Assembly (NCBI GenBank): GCA_045637505.1
Contig: JAZTZO010000046.1
Location: 1 to 64,000 of the forward strand
DNA: 64,000 bases
DNA from: RGIG4079 sp045637505
GTDB lineage: Bacteria; Bacteroidota; Bacteroidia; Bacteroidales; Muribaculaceae
Direction of reading: 5' to 3'
Below, one piece after another: positions 1 through 9,300 of this stretch. Numbering within the stretch: position 1 is the stretch's first letter; each line of letters opens with the position of its first letter. Position numbers and translations under genes: made by a program. Under the pieces are notes generated by a model. It worked only from the letters and a program-made list of their open reading frames with translations, ran no database searches and was not told the DNA's origin.

Positions 1-2
1 GA

Positions 3-137
3 TTGGCTACAATGATACGGATTACACTGATGTATTATGTCGATTTCTATAGTTTGTTTAACAATCCCGAAAAAGATTGGGAAAATATGGGGATTTTAGA
101 CGAAAATCCACCGCCTCAACTGACTCTTTTCGATTAG
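3..137 (+). CDS. C-terminal fragment of an unidentified protein
   Basis: An open frame runs in from the left edge and stops at TAG 135-137. It gives 44 residues ending PPPQLTLFD. The last 25 codons read like coding sequence (acidic, then a proline-rich hydrophobic tail), while the other two forward frames stop within about 50 bases. I do not recognise the family from this tail. A hairpin terminator follows directly, which fits the end of a transcription unit. Confidence 0.5.
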   Translation: MATMIRITLMYYVDFYSLFNNPEKDWENMGILDENPPPQLTLFD

Positions 138-163
138 GGGGGCTTGTAAATCGAAAAAAAGAA

Positions 164-200
164 TCTCAACCGCATTAAATCTGCGATTGAGACCCTTTTT
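164..200. terminator. Bidirectional intrinsic terminator
   Basis: Arms at 164-174 and 182-192 pair over 11 bp with one mismatch. A T-run (196-200) follows on the plus strand, and an A-run (154-160) precedes, which reads as a T-run on the minus strand. It lies between the plus-strand gene tail and the minus-strand Lrp gene and could serve both. Confidence 0.7.
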
Positions 201-250
201 ATATACTTTATCGATTTTTATCGGACAGCAATAATTATTTTTCACTCTAC

Positions 251-715
251 TTATTTTTCGCCAATAGGTATTTGTCGTTTAAACACCTCTTTAAATGAGA
301 TTAGTGATTCGGTTCGAGAAAGTCCCAAATGTTGCAACTTTTCATGGATTATATGCAATAGATGGTCATTGTTGCGAGCATATAATTTGATAAACATATC
401 ATATTGCCCAGTTGTGAAATGACATTCTACCACCTCGGGGATCTTCTTCAACTCCTCAACCACATAATTAAATTGAGAGGGGTCTTTAAGGAAAAATCCT
501 ATATAAGCACATGTGTCATATCCCACCAACGAAGGATCAAAAAGAGTCTCTGACCCTTTAACAACCCCCATCGATGTGAGTTTTTGGATACGTTGATGAA
601 TAGCCGCGCCCGACACATCGCACGCACGAGCAATTTCAAGATAAGGCTTGCGTGCATTATCGGCAAGCATTTGTAATATTTTAATATCGAGAGAGTCGAG
701 TTGTACTTGTGACAT
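251..715 (-). CDS. Lrp/AsnC family transcriptional regulator
   Basis: The 154-residue product has the usual Lrp/AsnC length and layout. An N-terminal helix-turn-helix opens with LDSLDIKILQMLADNARKP and continues through IARACDVSGAAIHQRI. A RAM (ligand-binding, oligomerising) domain spans about residues 65-150, with VVECHFTTGQYDM-type strands. Family members sense amino acids or related metabolites and bind DNA as dimers or octamers; the effector cannot be read from sequence. It diverges from the GNAT gene at 833 with a shared promoter region, so autoregulation and control of that neighbour are possible (inference). ATG at 715 is the natural start. Confidence 0.9.
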   Translation of the reverse strand: MSQVQLDSLDIKILQMLADNARKPYLEIARACDVSGAAIHQRIQKLTSMGVVKGSETLFDPSLVGYDTCAYIGFFLKDPSQFNYVVEELKKIPEVVECHFTTGQYDMFIKLYARNNDHLLHIIHEKLQHLGLSRTESLISFKEVFKRQIPIGEK

Positions 716-744
716 TATCTATTGTTTTTTATTGATTTATATGG

Positions 745-752
745 CAAAGTTA
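745..752 (-). promoter_or_regulatory. Promoter -7 element of the Lrp/AsnC gene
   Basis: Read on the minus strand this is TAACTTTG, a perfect Bacteroidetes -7 element (TAnnTTTG), about 30 bases upstream of the ATG at 715. No clear TTTG is seen at -33. Confidence 0.6.
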
Positions 753-781
753 TAAAATACTTTTAATTTATAACTATCATT

Positions 782-815
782 TTTGAAGTAAATTTTGAAA
801 AAATGGTTATTTTTG
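782..815 (+). promoter_or_regulatory. Promoter of the GNAT gene
   Basis: TTTG at 782-785 and TATTTTTG at 808-815 match the -33/-7 consensus with 22 bp spacing. The -7 box overlaps the upstream ATG at 803, so transcription should begin near 821. This favours the internal ATG at 833 as start codon. Confidence 0.55.
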
Positions 816-832
816 CAAGCAAAACATCTAAA

Positions 833-1375
833 ATGCGAGAAATATCACTAATAAAATCACATTTTTACCAACAAGCAACATCTGCTATCAAGGAAATATA
901 CTTCAATTCGTTTCCTCCCGAAGAACGCCGTTCATGGGATAGCATTAATCATTTATTATCACAAAACAACTCGCCATATAATATTGACATAATCCTTTGC
1001 GATGGTGAGGTTGCTGGATTTATTTCATGGTGGCAATTTCTCGACTTTTGTTATATTGAACATTTTGCAATAAAACAATCTATGCGTAAAATGGGTTTTG
1101 GGGCAAAGGCCATCACTCAATTTGCCGAGACAAAAAACACCCCCGTCGTGCTCGAAGTAGAATTACCCAACAGCGGCGAAATGGCACAACGACGCATTGC
1201 ATTTTATACTCGAAATGGCTTTACTGCACATCCTCACTTCAAATACACACAGCCTCCCTATGGCATAGGGCTGCCCTCTGTGCCATTGATGCTAATGACT
1301 GCAAACACTCCATCACACATTGATTTGAATAACATTTCTCAACAACTTCATAGTGTCGTTTATGGAGTAAAATGA
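833..1375 (+). CDS. GNAT family N-acetyltransferase
   Basis: This is a single-domain acyl-CoA N-acetyltransferase of about 180 residues. It shows the GNAT core: substrate strands, a central CDGEVAGFISWWQF strand pair, an IEHFAIKQSMRKMGFGAKAI segment at the acetyl-CoA pyrophosphate loop position (Q/RxxGxG/A-like, here RKMGFGA), and a late FYTRNGF motif typical of GNAT strand 6. The substrate is unknown. I chose ATG 833 (MREISLIKSH) rather than ATG 803 because a good -7 promoter element covers 808-815. The gene diverges from the Lrp/AsnC regulator and stands alone. Confidence 0.85.
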   Translation: MREISLIKSHFYQQATSAIKEIYFNSFPPEERRSWDSINHLLSQNNSPYNIDIILCDGEVAGFISWWQFLDFCYIEHFAIKQSMRKMGFGAKAITQFAETKNTPVVLEVELPNSGEMAQRRIAFYTRNGFTAHPHFKYTQPPYGIGLPSVPLMLMTANTPSHIDLNNISQQLHSVVYGVK

Positions 1376-1429
1376 TTCTTTTTACAATATTTGTAGGAAT
1401 ATTCGAGTGGTTATTTGTTAAAAATATGG

Positions 1430-1437
1430 TACTTTTG
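1430..1437 (+). promoter_or_regulatory. Promoter -7 element upstream of the zinc-binding lipoprotein
   Basis: TACTTTTG fits TAnnTTTG and lies 20 bases before the ATG at 1458. I see no obvious Zur-type palindrome next to it. Confidence 0.5.
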
Positions 1438-1457
1438 TATTTATAAATAATGTAATA

Positions 1458-2363
1458 ATGAAAACAAAGATTTTATATATTCTCATTTTCGCCCTCGCAT
1501 TTGTCTCATCGAGTTGCAAACGCGAAACATCAAACACCAAGCCCTCGATAACAGTGAGCCTTGAGCCTCAAAAATATTTCCTCGATAAAATCGTGGGCGA
1601 TAGTATTGAGGTCGTGTGCCTACTACAAAATGGAGCCAATCCCGAAAATTACGAACCTTCGGTCAATGACCTCATGGCAATTGAAAATAGTGTGGCATAC
1701 ATCAAAATGGGCAATGTGGGATTTGAACAAGTTTTGATTGAAAAAATATCAGAAAACAAATCTATTCCCATCTACAATTGCTCTCAAGACATCACATTGA
1801 TTATGGGCACTCACGACTGTTGCGAGCATCACAACCATGAGCATGGCGATGAATGTAGCGAAGAGCAACATCATCATGAATCTTCGGCCGACCCTCACAC
1901 ATGGACCTCAATAAAAAATGCAAAAATCATTGCTCGCAATATGCTTGATGTCGTAGTGAAAGTTGATTCGACAAATGCCAATTTCTACACATCTAACTAC
2001 AACAATCTTATAAGCGCTCTCGATTCGCTCGACAATTATGCCACTACGCAGTTAGCATCACACAAAGGCGAGGCATTCCTTGTGTGGCATCCCTCATTGA
2101 GCTACTTTGCCCGTGATTATGACCTTGAGCAAATAACTATAGGGCAAATAGGCAAAGAGCTATCGGCAAAACAGCTACAAGAGCAAATCAACAATGCACG
2201 CATCCACAAAGCGCGCGCATTTTTCTTCCAAAAGGAATTTGACTCACAACAAGCATCGGTATTAAACGACCAAATTGGAGCCAAAATGATAACAATAAAT
2301 CCATTGAGCTATGACTGGGAAACCGAAATTAGACGCGTCATCGATGCGATTGCCTCAAAATAA
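1458..2363 (+). CDS. Zinc/manganese-type ABC transporter substrate-binding lipoprotein (ZnuA-like)
   Basis: The 301-residue protein begins with a lipoprotein signal (SSSC lipobox near residue 20), so it should be membrane-anchored. It belongs to the cluster A-I metal-binding family. ITVSLEPQKYFLDKIVGD opens the first lobe, GANPENYEPS carries the P-x-x-Y/H-E metal-site signature, and ADPHTW lies further on. A His/Cys/Asp-rich loop (CCEHHNHEHGDECSEEQHHH, about residues 118-137) is typical of zinc-specific ZnuA proteins. A second lobe follows (VWHPSLSYFARDYDL). It is immediately upstream of, and probably translationally coupled to, the ATPase at 2365. No permease gene follows. Confidence 0.9.
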   Translation: MKTKILYILIFALAFVSSSCKRETSNTKPSITVSLEPQKYFLDKIVGDSIEVVCLLQNGANPENYEPSVNDLMAIENSVAYIKMGNVGFEQVLIEKISENKSIPIYNCSQDITLIMGTHDCCEHHNHEHGDECSEEQHHHESSADPHTWTSIKNAKIIARNMLDVVVKVDSTNANFYTSNYNNLISALDSLDNYATTQLASHKGEAFLVWHPSLSYFARDYDLEQITIGQIGKELSAKQLQEQINNARIHKARAFFFQKEFDSQQASVLNDQIGAKMITINPLSYDWETEIRRVIDAIASK

Positions 2364-2364
2364 A

Positions 2365-3033
2365 ATGATTGAACTCGACTCGGTGGCAATGCAGTGGGAC
2401 AATCACATAGCATTGCAAAATGTGAGTCTCACCATAAACGAAGGTGACTTTTTAGCCATTACTGGACCCAATGGTGGAGGTAAAACTACATTGTTGCGAC
2501 TCATACTTCGCCTCATCAAACCCACGAGCGGCAAAGTTATATATCGTAGTTACGGCAAAGAGGTAGAGAATCTTGAAATAGGATATCTACCTCAAAAGAA
2601 TCAGATTGATAGTCGATTTCCCATCACCGTTGAAGAAGTTGTGTCTCTTGGGCTCATGTCGCAAAAAAAACTTTCCAAGCAAGAGCGCAAAGAGAAAGTA
2701 TCGCAAACAATAGCTCTTATGGGGCTTGAAGAGCATGCCAATCGATTGATTGGGGAATTATCGGGAGGCCAGTTACAACGCACGCTTCTCGGTCGCGCTA
2801 TTGTTTCAAATCCTCGCGTGTTGGTTCTTGATGAGCCGTTAAGTTATGTCGATAAATCATTTGAGGGCCGACTATATGATATTATAGCACAATTGGCCAA
2901 GCACACTACAATTATTCTTGTGTCGCACGAAATGACTCGTATTGCAACGATGGCCAATCGACACATAATTATCGACCGTACCCTACACGAATGCAGTGCC
3001 GAACATCATTATATAACTACAGAGTGTAATTGA
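2365..3033 (+). CDS. Metal ABC transporter ATP-binding protein (ZnuC-like)
   Basis: ABC ATPase with Walker A GPNGGGKTT, Q-loop LPQKNQ, signature LSGGQLQR, Walker B VLVLDEP and H-loop VSHE. I place the start at ATG 2365, one base after the ZnuA stop codon, which gives 222 residues beginning MIELDSVAMQW. An earlier in-frame ATG at 2311 lies inside znuA and adds residues without similarity to an ABC domain. The close spacing and metal-binding neighbour make it the energising subunit of a zinc or related metal importer at the inner membrane. The usual integral membrane subunit (ZnuB) is not encoded next to it. Confidence 0.9.
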   Translation: MIELDSVAMQWDNHIALQNVSLTINEGDFLAITGPNGGGKTTLLRLILRLIKPTSGKVIYRSYGKEVENLEIGYLPQKNQIDSRFPITVEEVVSLGLMSQKKLSKQERKEKVSQTIALMGLEEHANRLIGELSGGQLQRTLLGRAIVSNPRVLVLDEPLSYVDKSFEGRLYDIIAQLAKHTTIILVSHEMTRIATMANRHIIIDRTLHECSAEHHYITTECN

Positions 3034-3065
3034 GCATTGAGTGCTTGTTGTTCATTAAAATTTAA

Positions 3066-3827
3066 ATGAGTTTATATACCATCATGATTACCGACCCTCG
3101 TTTTAACCGATTGAGATTGCTTCTTGGCGATGAAACACTAATGCAAATAATGCAAAAGCGCGTCATAATTTTTGGTGTGGGAGGTGTAGGCAGTTGGTGT
3201 GCCGAGTCGTTAGTTCGCTCGGGCATATGCGACATCACATTAGTCGATGCCGACAAAGTGTGCATCACCAATATCAATCGCCAACTATTAGCGACCACAT
3301 CAACTATTGACGGAGTCAAAGTAGATGTAATGAAACGCCGATTGCTCGACATTAACCCCTCGGCACAAATAACAGCTCTTGAGAAAAGATATAACGAAAG
3401 TTCGGCCGACGAGTTCAACCTCAACGATTATGACTATGTAATTGATGCTATCGATTCGCTCACCGATAAAGCACTCCTCATTCGCAATGCTTGCGACTCA
3501 ACTGCCACTCTATTTGCGTCAATGGGAGCAGCACTTAAAACCGATTCTTCTAGGATTTCGACTGCCGAATTTTGGAAAGTACAAGGTTGCCCATTGGCAG
3601 CAGCCTTACGCCGTCGATTCAAAAAGAGCAAGCAACTACCCTCTCGCAAATTTCGTTGCGTGTATAGTGATGAGGTTTTCCTCAATCGAGGTGGAGAGAT
3701 TACAACAGATGGTTCGATGACTTTCAACAAAGCATCAATTAACGGCACACTATCGCACACTACAGCAATTTTTGGTCTCAAACTAGCCGAATTAGTCATA
3801 AACGACATCATAAAAAAGCCAAATTAA
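3066..3827 (+). CDS. tcdA: tRNA threonylcarbamoyladenosine dehydratase (TcdA/CsdL)
   Basis: This ThiF/MoeB/HesA-fold protein of 253 residues matches TcdA, the ATP-dependent enzyme that cyclises t6A at position 37 of ANN-decoding tRNAs. Visible features are the nucleotide-binding GVGGVGSW near residue 36, the LVDADKVCITNINRQ substrate loop, the DAIDSLTDKALLI segment, and a basic stretch (AALRRRFKKSKQLPSRKFRCVYSDE) characteristic of this subfamily rather than MoeB or ThiF. The start may be ATG 3066 or the internal ATG 3084 (MITDPRF), which is nearer to typical homologues. It follows the metal transporter by 32 bases and may be co-transcribed. Confidence 0.88.
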   Translation: MSLYTIMITDPRFNRLRLLLGDETLMQIMQKRVIIFGVGGVGSWCAESLVRSGICDITLVDADKVCITNINRQLLATTSTIDGVKVDVMKRRLLDINPSAQITALEKRYNESSADEFNLNDYDYVIDAIDSLTDKALLIRNACDSTATLFASMGAALKTDSSRISTAEFWKVQGCPLAAALRRRFKKSKQLPSRKFRCVYSDEVFLNRGGEITTDGSMTFNKASINGTLSHTTAIFGLKLAELVINDIIKKPN

Positions 3828-3888
3828 GACCCCTCAACTCATATTTTTCAAAAAAAAGAGACAAAAAACGCATTTTTTTCACAAAACA

Positions 3889-3920
3889 CTTGCACAGATA
3901 AAAAATAGTCCCTATCTTTG
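3889..3920 (+). promoter_or_regulatory. Promoter of tRNA-Pro
   Basis: CTTG at 3889-3892 and TATCTTTG at 3913-3920 are 20 bp apart, matching the Bacteroidetes -33/-7 pattern, 30 bases before the mature tRNA 5' end. Confidence 0.65.
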
Positions 3921-3950
3921 CACTCGCAAAAGCCAATGAGGCGAAAGCAT

Positions 3951-4025
3951 CGGGGTGTAGCGCAGTCCGGTTAGCGCACCTGCTTTGGGAGCAGGGGGTC
4001 CCAGGTTCGAATCCTGGTACCCCGA
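3951..4025 (+). tRNA. tRNA-Pro (anticodon TGG)
   Basis: A cloverleaf can be folded by eye. The acceptor stem pairs CGGGGTG (3951-3957) with TACCCCG (4018-4024), with discriminator A4025. The D-arm holds AGCGCAGTCCGGTTAGCGC. The anticodon stem CCTGC/GCAGG encloses loop TTTGGGA, with TGG at 3986-3988. The T-arm contains GGTTCGAATCC. CCA is not encoded. UGG reads proline codons. Confidence 0.96.
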
Positions 4026-4027
4026 CA

Positions 4028-4066
4028 AAGAAAGAGAATCACAAATGTGGTTCTCTTTCTTAATTT
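4028..4066 (+). terminator. Terminator after tRNA-Pro
   Basis: Two 16-base arms (4028-4043 and 4046-4061) pair with one mismatch and are followed by TAATTTT. It ends the tRNA transcript. Confidence 0.75.
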
Positions 4067-4318
4067 TAATACATATAGAAACTTCTGGCAAAAGAAATAA
4101 ATCCACTCAAATACCCAACCTTAATTATAAATCAAGAATCACACTCCAAATGCGACCTTGACTAAAATGACTAAAATGAAGATTTTTTTTTGAAAATGAT
4201 GATAAAATATTTGTTTTATATCACGAAAGTTTTCTATATTCGCAGTGTGATTTGGGCAAGCCAAATTGCGAGGTAATTAAAAAGATAGTAAAAACGATAT
4301 TAAAGAATAGTTAAGTAT

Positions 4319-4870
4319 ATGATTTTCAATTTTAGATTAGTTTCAGACGAAGTTGACAATTTCAAGAGAGAGATAAAAATCGACGCTGACTACACTTTCC
4401 TTGATTTAAAAAATGCAATTTGTGATGCTGTAGGGTATGACAAAAATCAACTATGCTCATTTTTCCTTTGCGATGATGGTTGGGAAAAAGAAACAGAGAT
4501 TACACTCGAAGATATGGGCACAAGCTCTGACGAAGATGTGTGGTTGATGGAAGATACAATCCTCAGTGACTATATCGAAGATGAGGGTCAAAAATTGATA
4601 TTCATGTTTGACTATATGACCGAGCGTTCATTCTTCCTTGAAATGAAAGAAATGATTACTGGCAAAAAACTCAAAGACCCATTGTGCACACTTTCACTCG
4701 GCAAGGCCCCCGTGCAAATAATGGACCTCAAAGAATTTGAAGCTAAAATCGATGCCAAACTAACAGCTGCTACTGTTGACGACATCGACGAAGAATTTTA
4801 TGGCAGCGAAGAATTCAACGAAGACGAATTTGAAGCCGAAGGCTTTGAAGAAATGTCATTTGATGACTAA
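4319..4870 (+). CDS. pRiA4b ORF-3-like (IS1096 TnpR-type) protein
   Basis: The 183-residue acidic protein has the look of the PRiA4_ORF3 family (PF07929). It opens with a beta strand (MIFNFRLVSDE), then has YTFLDLKNAICDAVGYD, a FFLCDDGWEKETEI strand, and a Y-D-Y/F-D-Y-like segment (IFMFDYMTERSFFLEM). The extreme C-terminus is very rich in Glu/Asp and Phe. Some databases label the family after an IS1096 passenger gene, but no transposase or inverted repeats are seen here and related proteins are common stand-alone chromosomal genes. Its function is unknown. It has its own terminator and is flanked by tRNA-Pro and trpS. Confidence 0.75.
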   Translation: MIFNFRLVSDEVDNFKREIKIDADYTFLDLKNAICDAVGYDKNQLCSFFLCDDGWEKETEITLEDMGTSSDEDVWLMEDTILSDYIEDEGQKLIFMFDYMTERSFFLEMKEMITGKKLKDPLCTLSLGKAPVQIMDLKEFEAKIDAKLTAATVDDIDEEFYGSEEFNEDEFEAEGFEEMSFDD

Positions 4871-4896
4871 AAAAAACAACTTATATTTATAACATA

Positions 4897-4933
4897 TCCC
4901 CACAACATCACCCCCCGATGTTGTGGGATTTTC
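4897..4933 (+). terminator. Terminator after the pRiA4b ORF-3-like gene
   Basis: Perfect 12-bp arms (4897-4908 and 4917-4928) with a C-rich loop, followed by TTTTCTT. Confidence 0.8.
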
Positions 4934-4976
4934 TTATCCATAAAAACCATCGCAAAGGAGAGTTTTAGTTTTATGA

Positions 4977-5006
4977 TTGAATATTGGAATAAAATAGTTA
5001 CCTTTG
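4977..5006 (+). promoter_or_regulatory. Promoter of trpS
   Basis: TTG at 4977-4979 and TACCTTTG at 4999-5006 with 19 bp spacing, about 42 bases upstream of the trpS ATG. Confidence 0.6.
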
Positions 5007-5048
5007 CAATCGAAAATAAAATAAGTATATATACATTATTAATATATT

Positions 5049-6107
5049 ATGAAAGAAATCGTATTGAGTGGTATTCGTGCCACAGGTAATCTCCATTTAG
5101 GAAATTATTATGGTGCATTAAGTAAATTTGTGAAAATGCAAGAAGACTATGATTGCCTCTTCTTTATTGCCGACCTTCACGCACTAACTACTCACCCCGA
5201 CCCCAAAACCCTCCATTCAAATGTAAAAAATATCCTCGCCGAATATCTCGCTGCCGGCGTTAACCCCGACAAAGCAACCATCTTTGTGCAAAGTGATGTG
5301 CCCGAAATTTCGGAGTTATATCTATTGCTCAACATGCATGTGGGCATTGGCGAATTGATGCGTACAGCATCATTCAAAGATAAAGCGCGTAAAGCACTCG
5401 GCATTAAAGCCGACAAAGAAGAAGGCGAAATCGAGAAGGAAATCATAGGCAACGAATCAAACAAACGCGTCAATGCAGGCCTACTTACCTATCCTACGCT
5501 TATGGCCGTTGACATTCTCATTCAAAAAGCCAATAAGGTACCCGTAGGAAAAGACCAAGAGCAACACTTGGAATTGACTCGCCGTTTTGCTCGCCGTTTC
5601 AACTCATTCTATGGTGTTGACCTTTTCCCCGAACCCGAAAATTTCAACTTCGGAGGCAATGCAGTTAAAGTTCCCGGTCTTGATGGCTCGGGCAAAATGG
5701 GCAAAAGCGAGGGCAACTGCATCTATCTTATCGATGAAGAAAAAGTGCTTCGTAAAAAAGTAATGCGTGCAGTTACCGATGAGGGCCCAAAAGAGCCAAA
5801 CTCTCCAGTTTCACAACCTGTAGAAAATCTATTCACCCTCATGGAACTCACTTCAGCACCCGAAATAATCCAACAATATCGCGATGCATATGCCGATTGT
5901 TCTATTCGCTATGGCGACTTAAAAAAACAACTCGCCGAAGACATCTTAAAAGTAACGCTCCCCATTCGCGAACGCATCCTCGATATTCAAAACGATGATG
6001 CCCTATTGGCTCGCGTAATTAAGCAAGGCGCCGATCGTGCTCGTGAACGCGCAGCAAAAACATTGAGCGAAGTGCGCGAAATTATGGGTATCAAAAAATT
6101 CTATTAA
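5049..6107 (+). CDS. trpS: Tryptophan--tRNA ligase
   Basis: This class I aminoacyl-tRNA synthetase of 352 residues charges tRNA-Trp with tryptophan using ATP. The HIGH motif appears as HLGN in GIRATGNLHLGNYYGAL (about residues 8-24). The KMSKS loop appears as GKMGKSEG near residue 218, followed by NCIYLIDEE. DLHALT and the GKDQEQHLELTRRFARRFN segment are typical of TrpRS. Length is slightly above the roughly 330 residues of many bacterial TrpRS. It is a monocistronic unit with its own promoter and a strong terminator. Confidence 0.96.
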   Translation: MKEIVLSGIRATGNLHLGNYYGALSKFVKMQEDYDCLFFIADLHALTTHPDPKTLHSNVKNILAEYLAAGVNPDKATIFVQSDVPEISELYLLLNMHVGIGELMRTASFKDKARKALGIKADKEEGEIEKEIIGNESNKRVNAGLLTYPTLMAVDILIQKANKVPVGKDQEQHLELTRRFARRFNSFYGVDLFPEPENFNFGGNAVKVPGLDGSGKMGKSEGNCIYLIDEEKVLRKKVMRAVTDEGPKEPNSPVSQPVENLFTLMELTSAPEIIQQYRDAYADCSIRYGDLKKQLAEDILKVTLPIRERILDIQNDDALLARVIKQGADRARERAAKTLSEVREIMGIKKFY

Positions 6108-6130
6108 TAGAAAATATCTCATAAAATCTC

Positions 6131-6168
6131 AAAAGCGGTGTGTCAAGAAGATGACACACCGCTTTTTT
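6131..6168 (+). terminator. Terminator after trpS
   Basis: A 14-bp perfect stem (arms AAAGCGGTGTGTCA and its complement) around a short loop, then TTTTTT. Confidence 0.9.
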
Positions 6169-6275
6169 CAGCCACAAAGATGCATTTTTTTTACAAAAAA
6201 GACACATTTTCAATGTTTTCACACTTTTAACACTAAAAAAACATCAAATAATCTCAAAAATATAAATATTTTCTC

Positions 6276-6283
6276 TAACTTTG
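6276..6283 (+). promoter_or_regulatory. Promoter -7 element of the first propeller/C39-like gene
   Basis: TAACTTTG lies 80 bases before the ATG at 6364, implying a leader of about 70 bases. Confidence 0.6.
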
Positions 6284-6363
6284 TCTCGATTATACCTTAA
6301 ATATGTAACTACCATACATATAGCCAAAGAACAAGAATTTTTTTTAAATCTAATAATTAACTT

Positions 6364-9300
6364 ATGAACATCTTTACTAAATTTTCAACAATTAAGAAAG
6401 CTGTTGCAGCAGCTGTCTTAATGACTTCGTTTGGTATGTCGGCTCAAATCGACATGTACGAAGTGGGTGATATGGGGTTCCTCCGTACACCAATGGAAAC
6501 AGCTAACGGTATTATTGTTACAAACAACCGTTACTCTGAAATCTACACTCTCAAAAACAATCAATTGACTCCTATTTTGAGAGCAAACAACTGTGGTCTT
6601 TATACCAACTTGAGCAAAGATGGCAAATATCTTGGTTTCAAAAGCTTCGACGCTCACGACCACCAAGCTCCAGCTATCCTTGATGTAACAACTGGCGCTG
6701 TAACTGTGCTTGAAGATTATGTGTGGGAATGTGGTCAAGTTTCATTTGCTAACGATGGAACAATGGCTTACACCATAGGCAATAGCCTTATCATTCGCAA
6801 AGGAAATATGCGCAAAGCGTTTGACCTTGGTTTCTACACCAATATCGCAAACATTTCGCCCGACGGTACTCAAGTTGCATACAGCAACATCGAAGGCAAA
6901 TCATTTATCATCAACATCACCACAGGTGCTAAAGAAACTCTTCCTGTGATTGATGGTTATCGCGCAATCTGGTCACCCGACGGTGCTAAAATGGCTATCC
7001 AAACTGCAAATGGTGGCGTTATGGTTCGTGAAAACGCAACAAAACGCATGTTTGACCTTGGCAAAGCTGAATCAGTAAACTGGGCAAATAACTCAACCGA
7101 ACTGATCGTTACTCGCGTTGACCGCAAAAACGAATTTGAAATCAATGGTAGCTCAATCAAACGCGTAAACTTTGATGGTTCAAACGAAATCACCCTCGTG
7201 AACAACTCAAGCAACCTCCCTGTTGACGCAATCCTTACATCTGACAACCAACTTTTGATTCCTTACAAAACAGGTTCAAAACGCGGTCTTGCAGTTAAAG
7301 ACCTTCGCAATGGCATCACTCCTATGGCAGCATCTATCGCTGACAAATCTATGATTAAAATTGGCGAAGAAGATGTTTTCGGTGGACGTATTTCTAACCC
7401 TAACGACAACAAAAATATCAAACCAAGCCCAATTCCTGCTGAAGGAACAATTGGACACCTTGACATTCCTTATTTGAGCCAAATTTATGACTCTCCTGCA
7501 GTAAACGGCTGTACTAAACACGGCTATGTAACATGTGCTCCAACATCGGCTTGTATGCACCTTGGCTACTATGGTTTGCTCCCTAAAAAAGCCACTTCAA
7601 ACCGCTACAATGGAGAAACAAAATATTACGCTCACGCTATTAGTGCAGTATTTACCAACCTTGCTGGAACAAAAACCTTTAACACTACTGCTTATGGTAA
7701 TGGTTGTTCAAATGTTCCTGGTGGTTATGGTTACATGTGGAGTGGTTCTTCTCCTGGTGACGGTCGTATGGGTACATTCTATACTCTTAACGGTGCAACT
7801 ACAGCTACTTATTGCTGGAGCGTAGGTACATCTTGGAGTCAATTCTGCTCTGAAGCAGCATCAGGCCGTCCTTATCCATTGTGTATCGCTCTCGATTCAG
7901 GTGGTCACTTGATTCTCGGTTTCCGTACAAACCAATACTATCGTGGTTCAGAAGGCGGATTCGTTGCTCGTACAGGTTGCTTCGTATGTCACGACCCTTA
8001 TGGCGACTGTAACGACAGCTATTGGGCTGACAACGATGGTGAGCACTCTTCATACGACTGGGTAGGTTACAACTCTGGTCGTGCTAACATTGGTACTTGG
8101 TACTGGAGTGTAAAAGTAGGTATTCCTGCAAGCGCAGCTCCTGGCACAACAGTTGAAGCAGGTGTGAAATGTGACCCTGCAAGCATCGAACTCGCTGGCG
8201 AAGTAGGTTCTACTGCTAATATATATAAAGATGTGAAAGTAACAGGTACTGCTCTTACAACAGATATCTCTGTAAACAGTGCAACTTCAGCTATCACAGT
8301 TGAAAAACTTTCAGGTTGGAACGATCGCACAGGTGGTACAATCCGTCTTAAACTCAACACTAACTTCTCTAAAGGTGCTGGTACATATGAAAGCTATGTA
8401 GCTGTTCAATCTACTGCATCTTATCGTGTTGAAATTGCTACTAAAGTAACTCTTACCGACCCTGCAGGTGCAACAAAAACTCCTACAATCGGTGTGTCAC
8501 CTTCAAGTGTTTCAATGAGCGCTAAAGTTGGCGAAACTGCTACATCTTCAATCGCAGTAACAGGTACTGACCTTTCAGCTAACATCGCTGCTGCTCTTGC
8601 TGGCGACGCTGCATTCTCAATCGACAACACTTCACTTGGCACTTCAGGTGGCACTATCAAAGTTACTTACAAACCTACTGCAGCTGGCTCACACAATGCA
8701 ACTCTCACATTGTCATCAACTGGCGCTACTTCTAAAACAGTAACTATCAGTGGCACTGCAACTGCAGCTTCAGCTCCATCTACTCCTACCTACACTAAAG
8801 GTCTTACAAAAATTTGGCAAAACACTTCAAGTGTTCCAGGTACAGCAGCAGGTGGCGATGTTCGTTTCGCAGCTGTTTCAGGTGGCAAACTTCTTGTAAA
8901 CGACAAAGCTAACAACAAGATTATGGAAGTTACTGCTTCAGGTTCTTCTAACCACTATGATCCTGCTTCAGTTCTTTCTGAATACTATGGCCAAGTTATC
9001 TCAACTGCTATCGGTTGTGACGATGCAGGCAACATCCTCGTATCAACTGGTTTCTCTGGCGTAGCTTCAGGACAAAACTTCGCAGTTATCTCTGCCGACC
9101 TCAAATCAACTTACAAAATTGACTTGAGCGCTATCGAAGGTTACACTCCAGCTCGTTTCGACCAATTGGGCCGTATCCGTGGTAACATGCTTTCAAGCGA
9201 AGGTGGTTATGCATTCATCGTTCCTAACGGCGGTACTAAAGTGCTTGTTGTTAAGATTAAGAATGGTGCTGTTGACACTGAATATACTCAAGTAACTAAC

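Noticed and set aside
4319..4870. Remnant of an insertion sequence, because of the IS1096/TnpR-type family name
   Set aside because: No transposase, inverted repeats or target duplication are visible; the protein is complete and has its own terminator.
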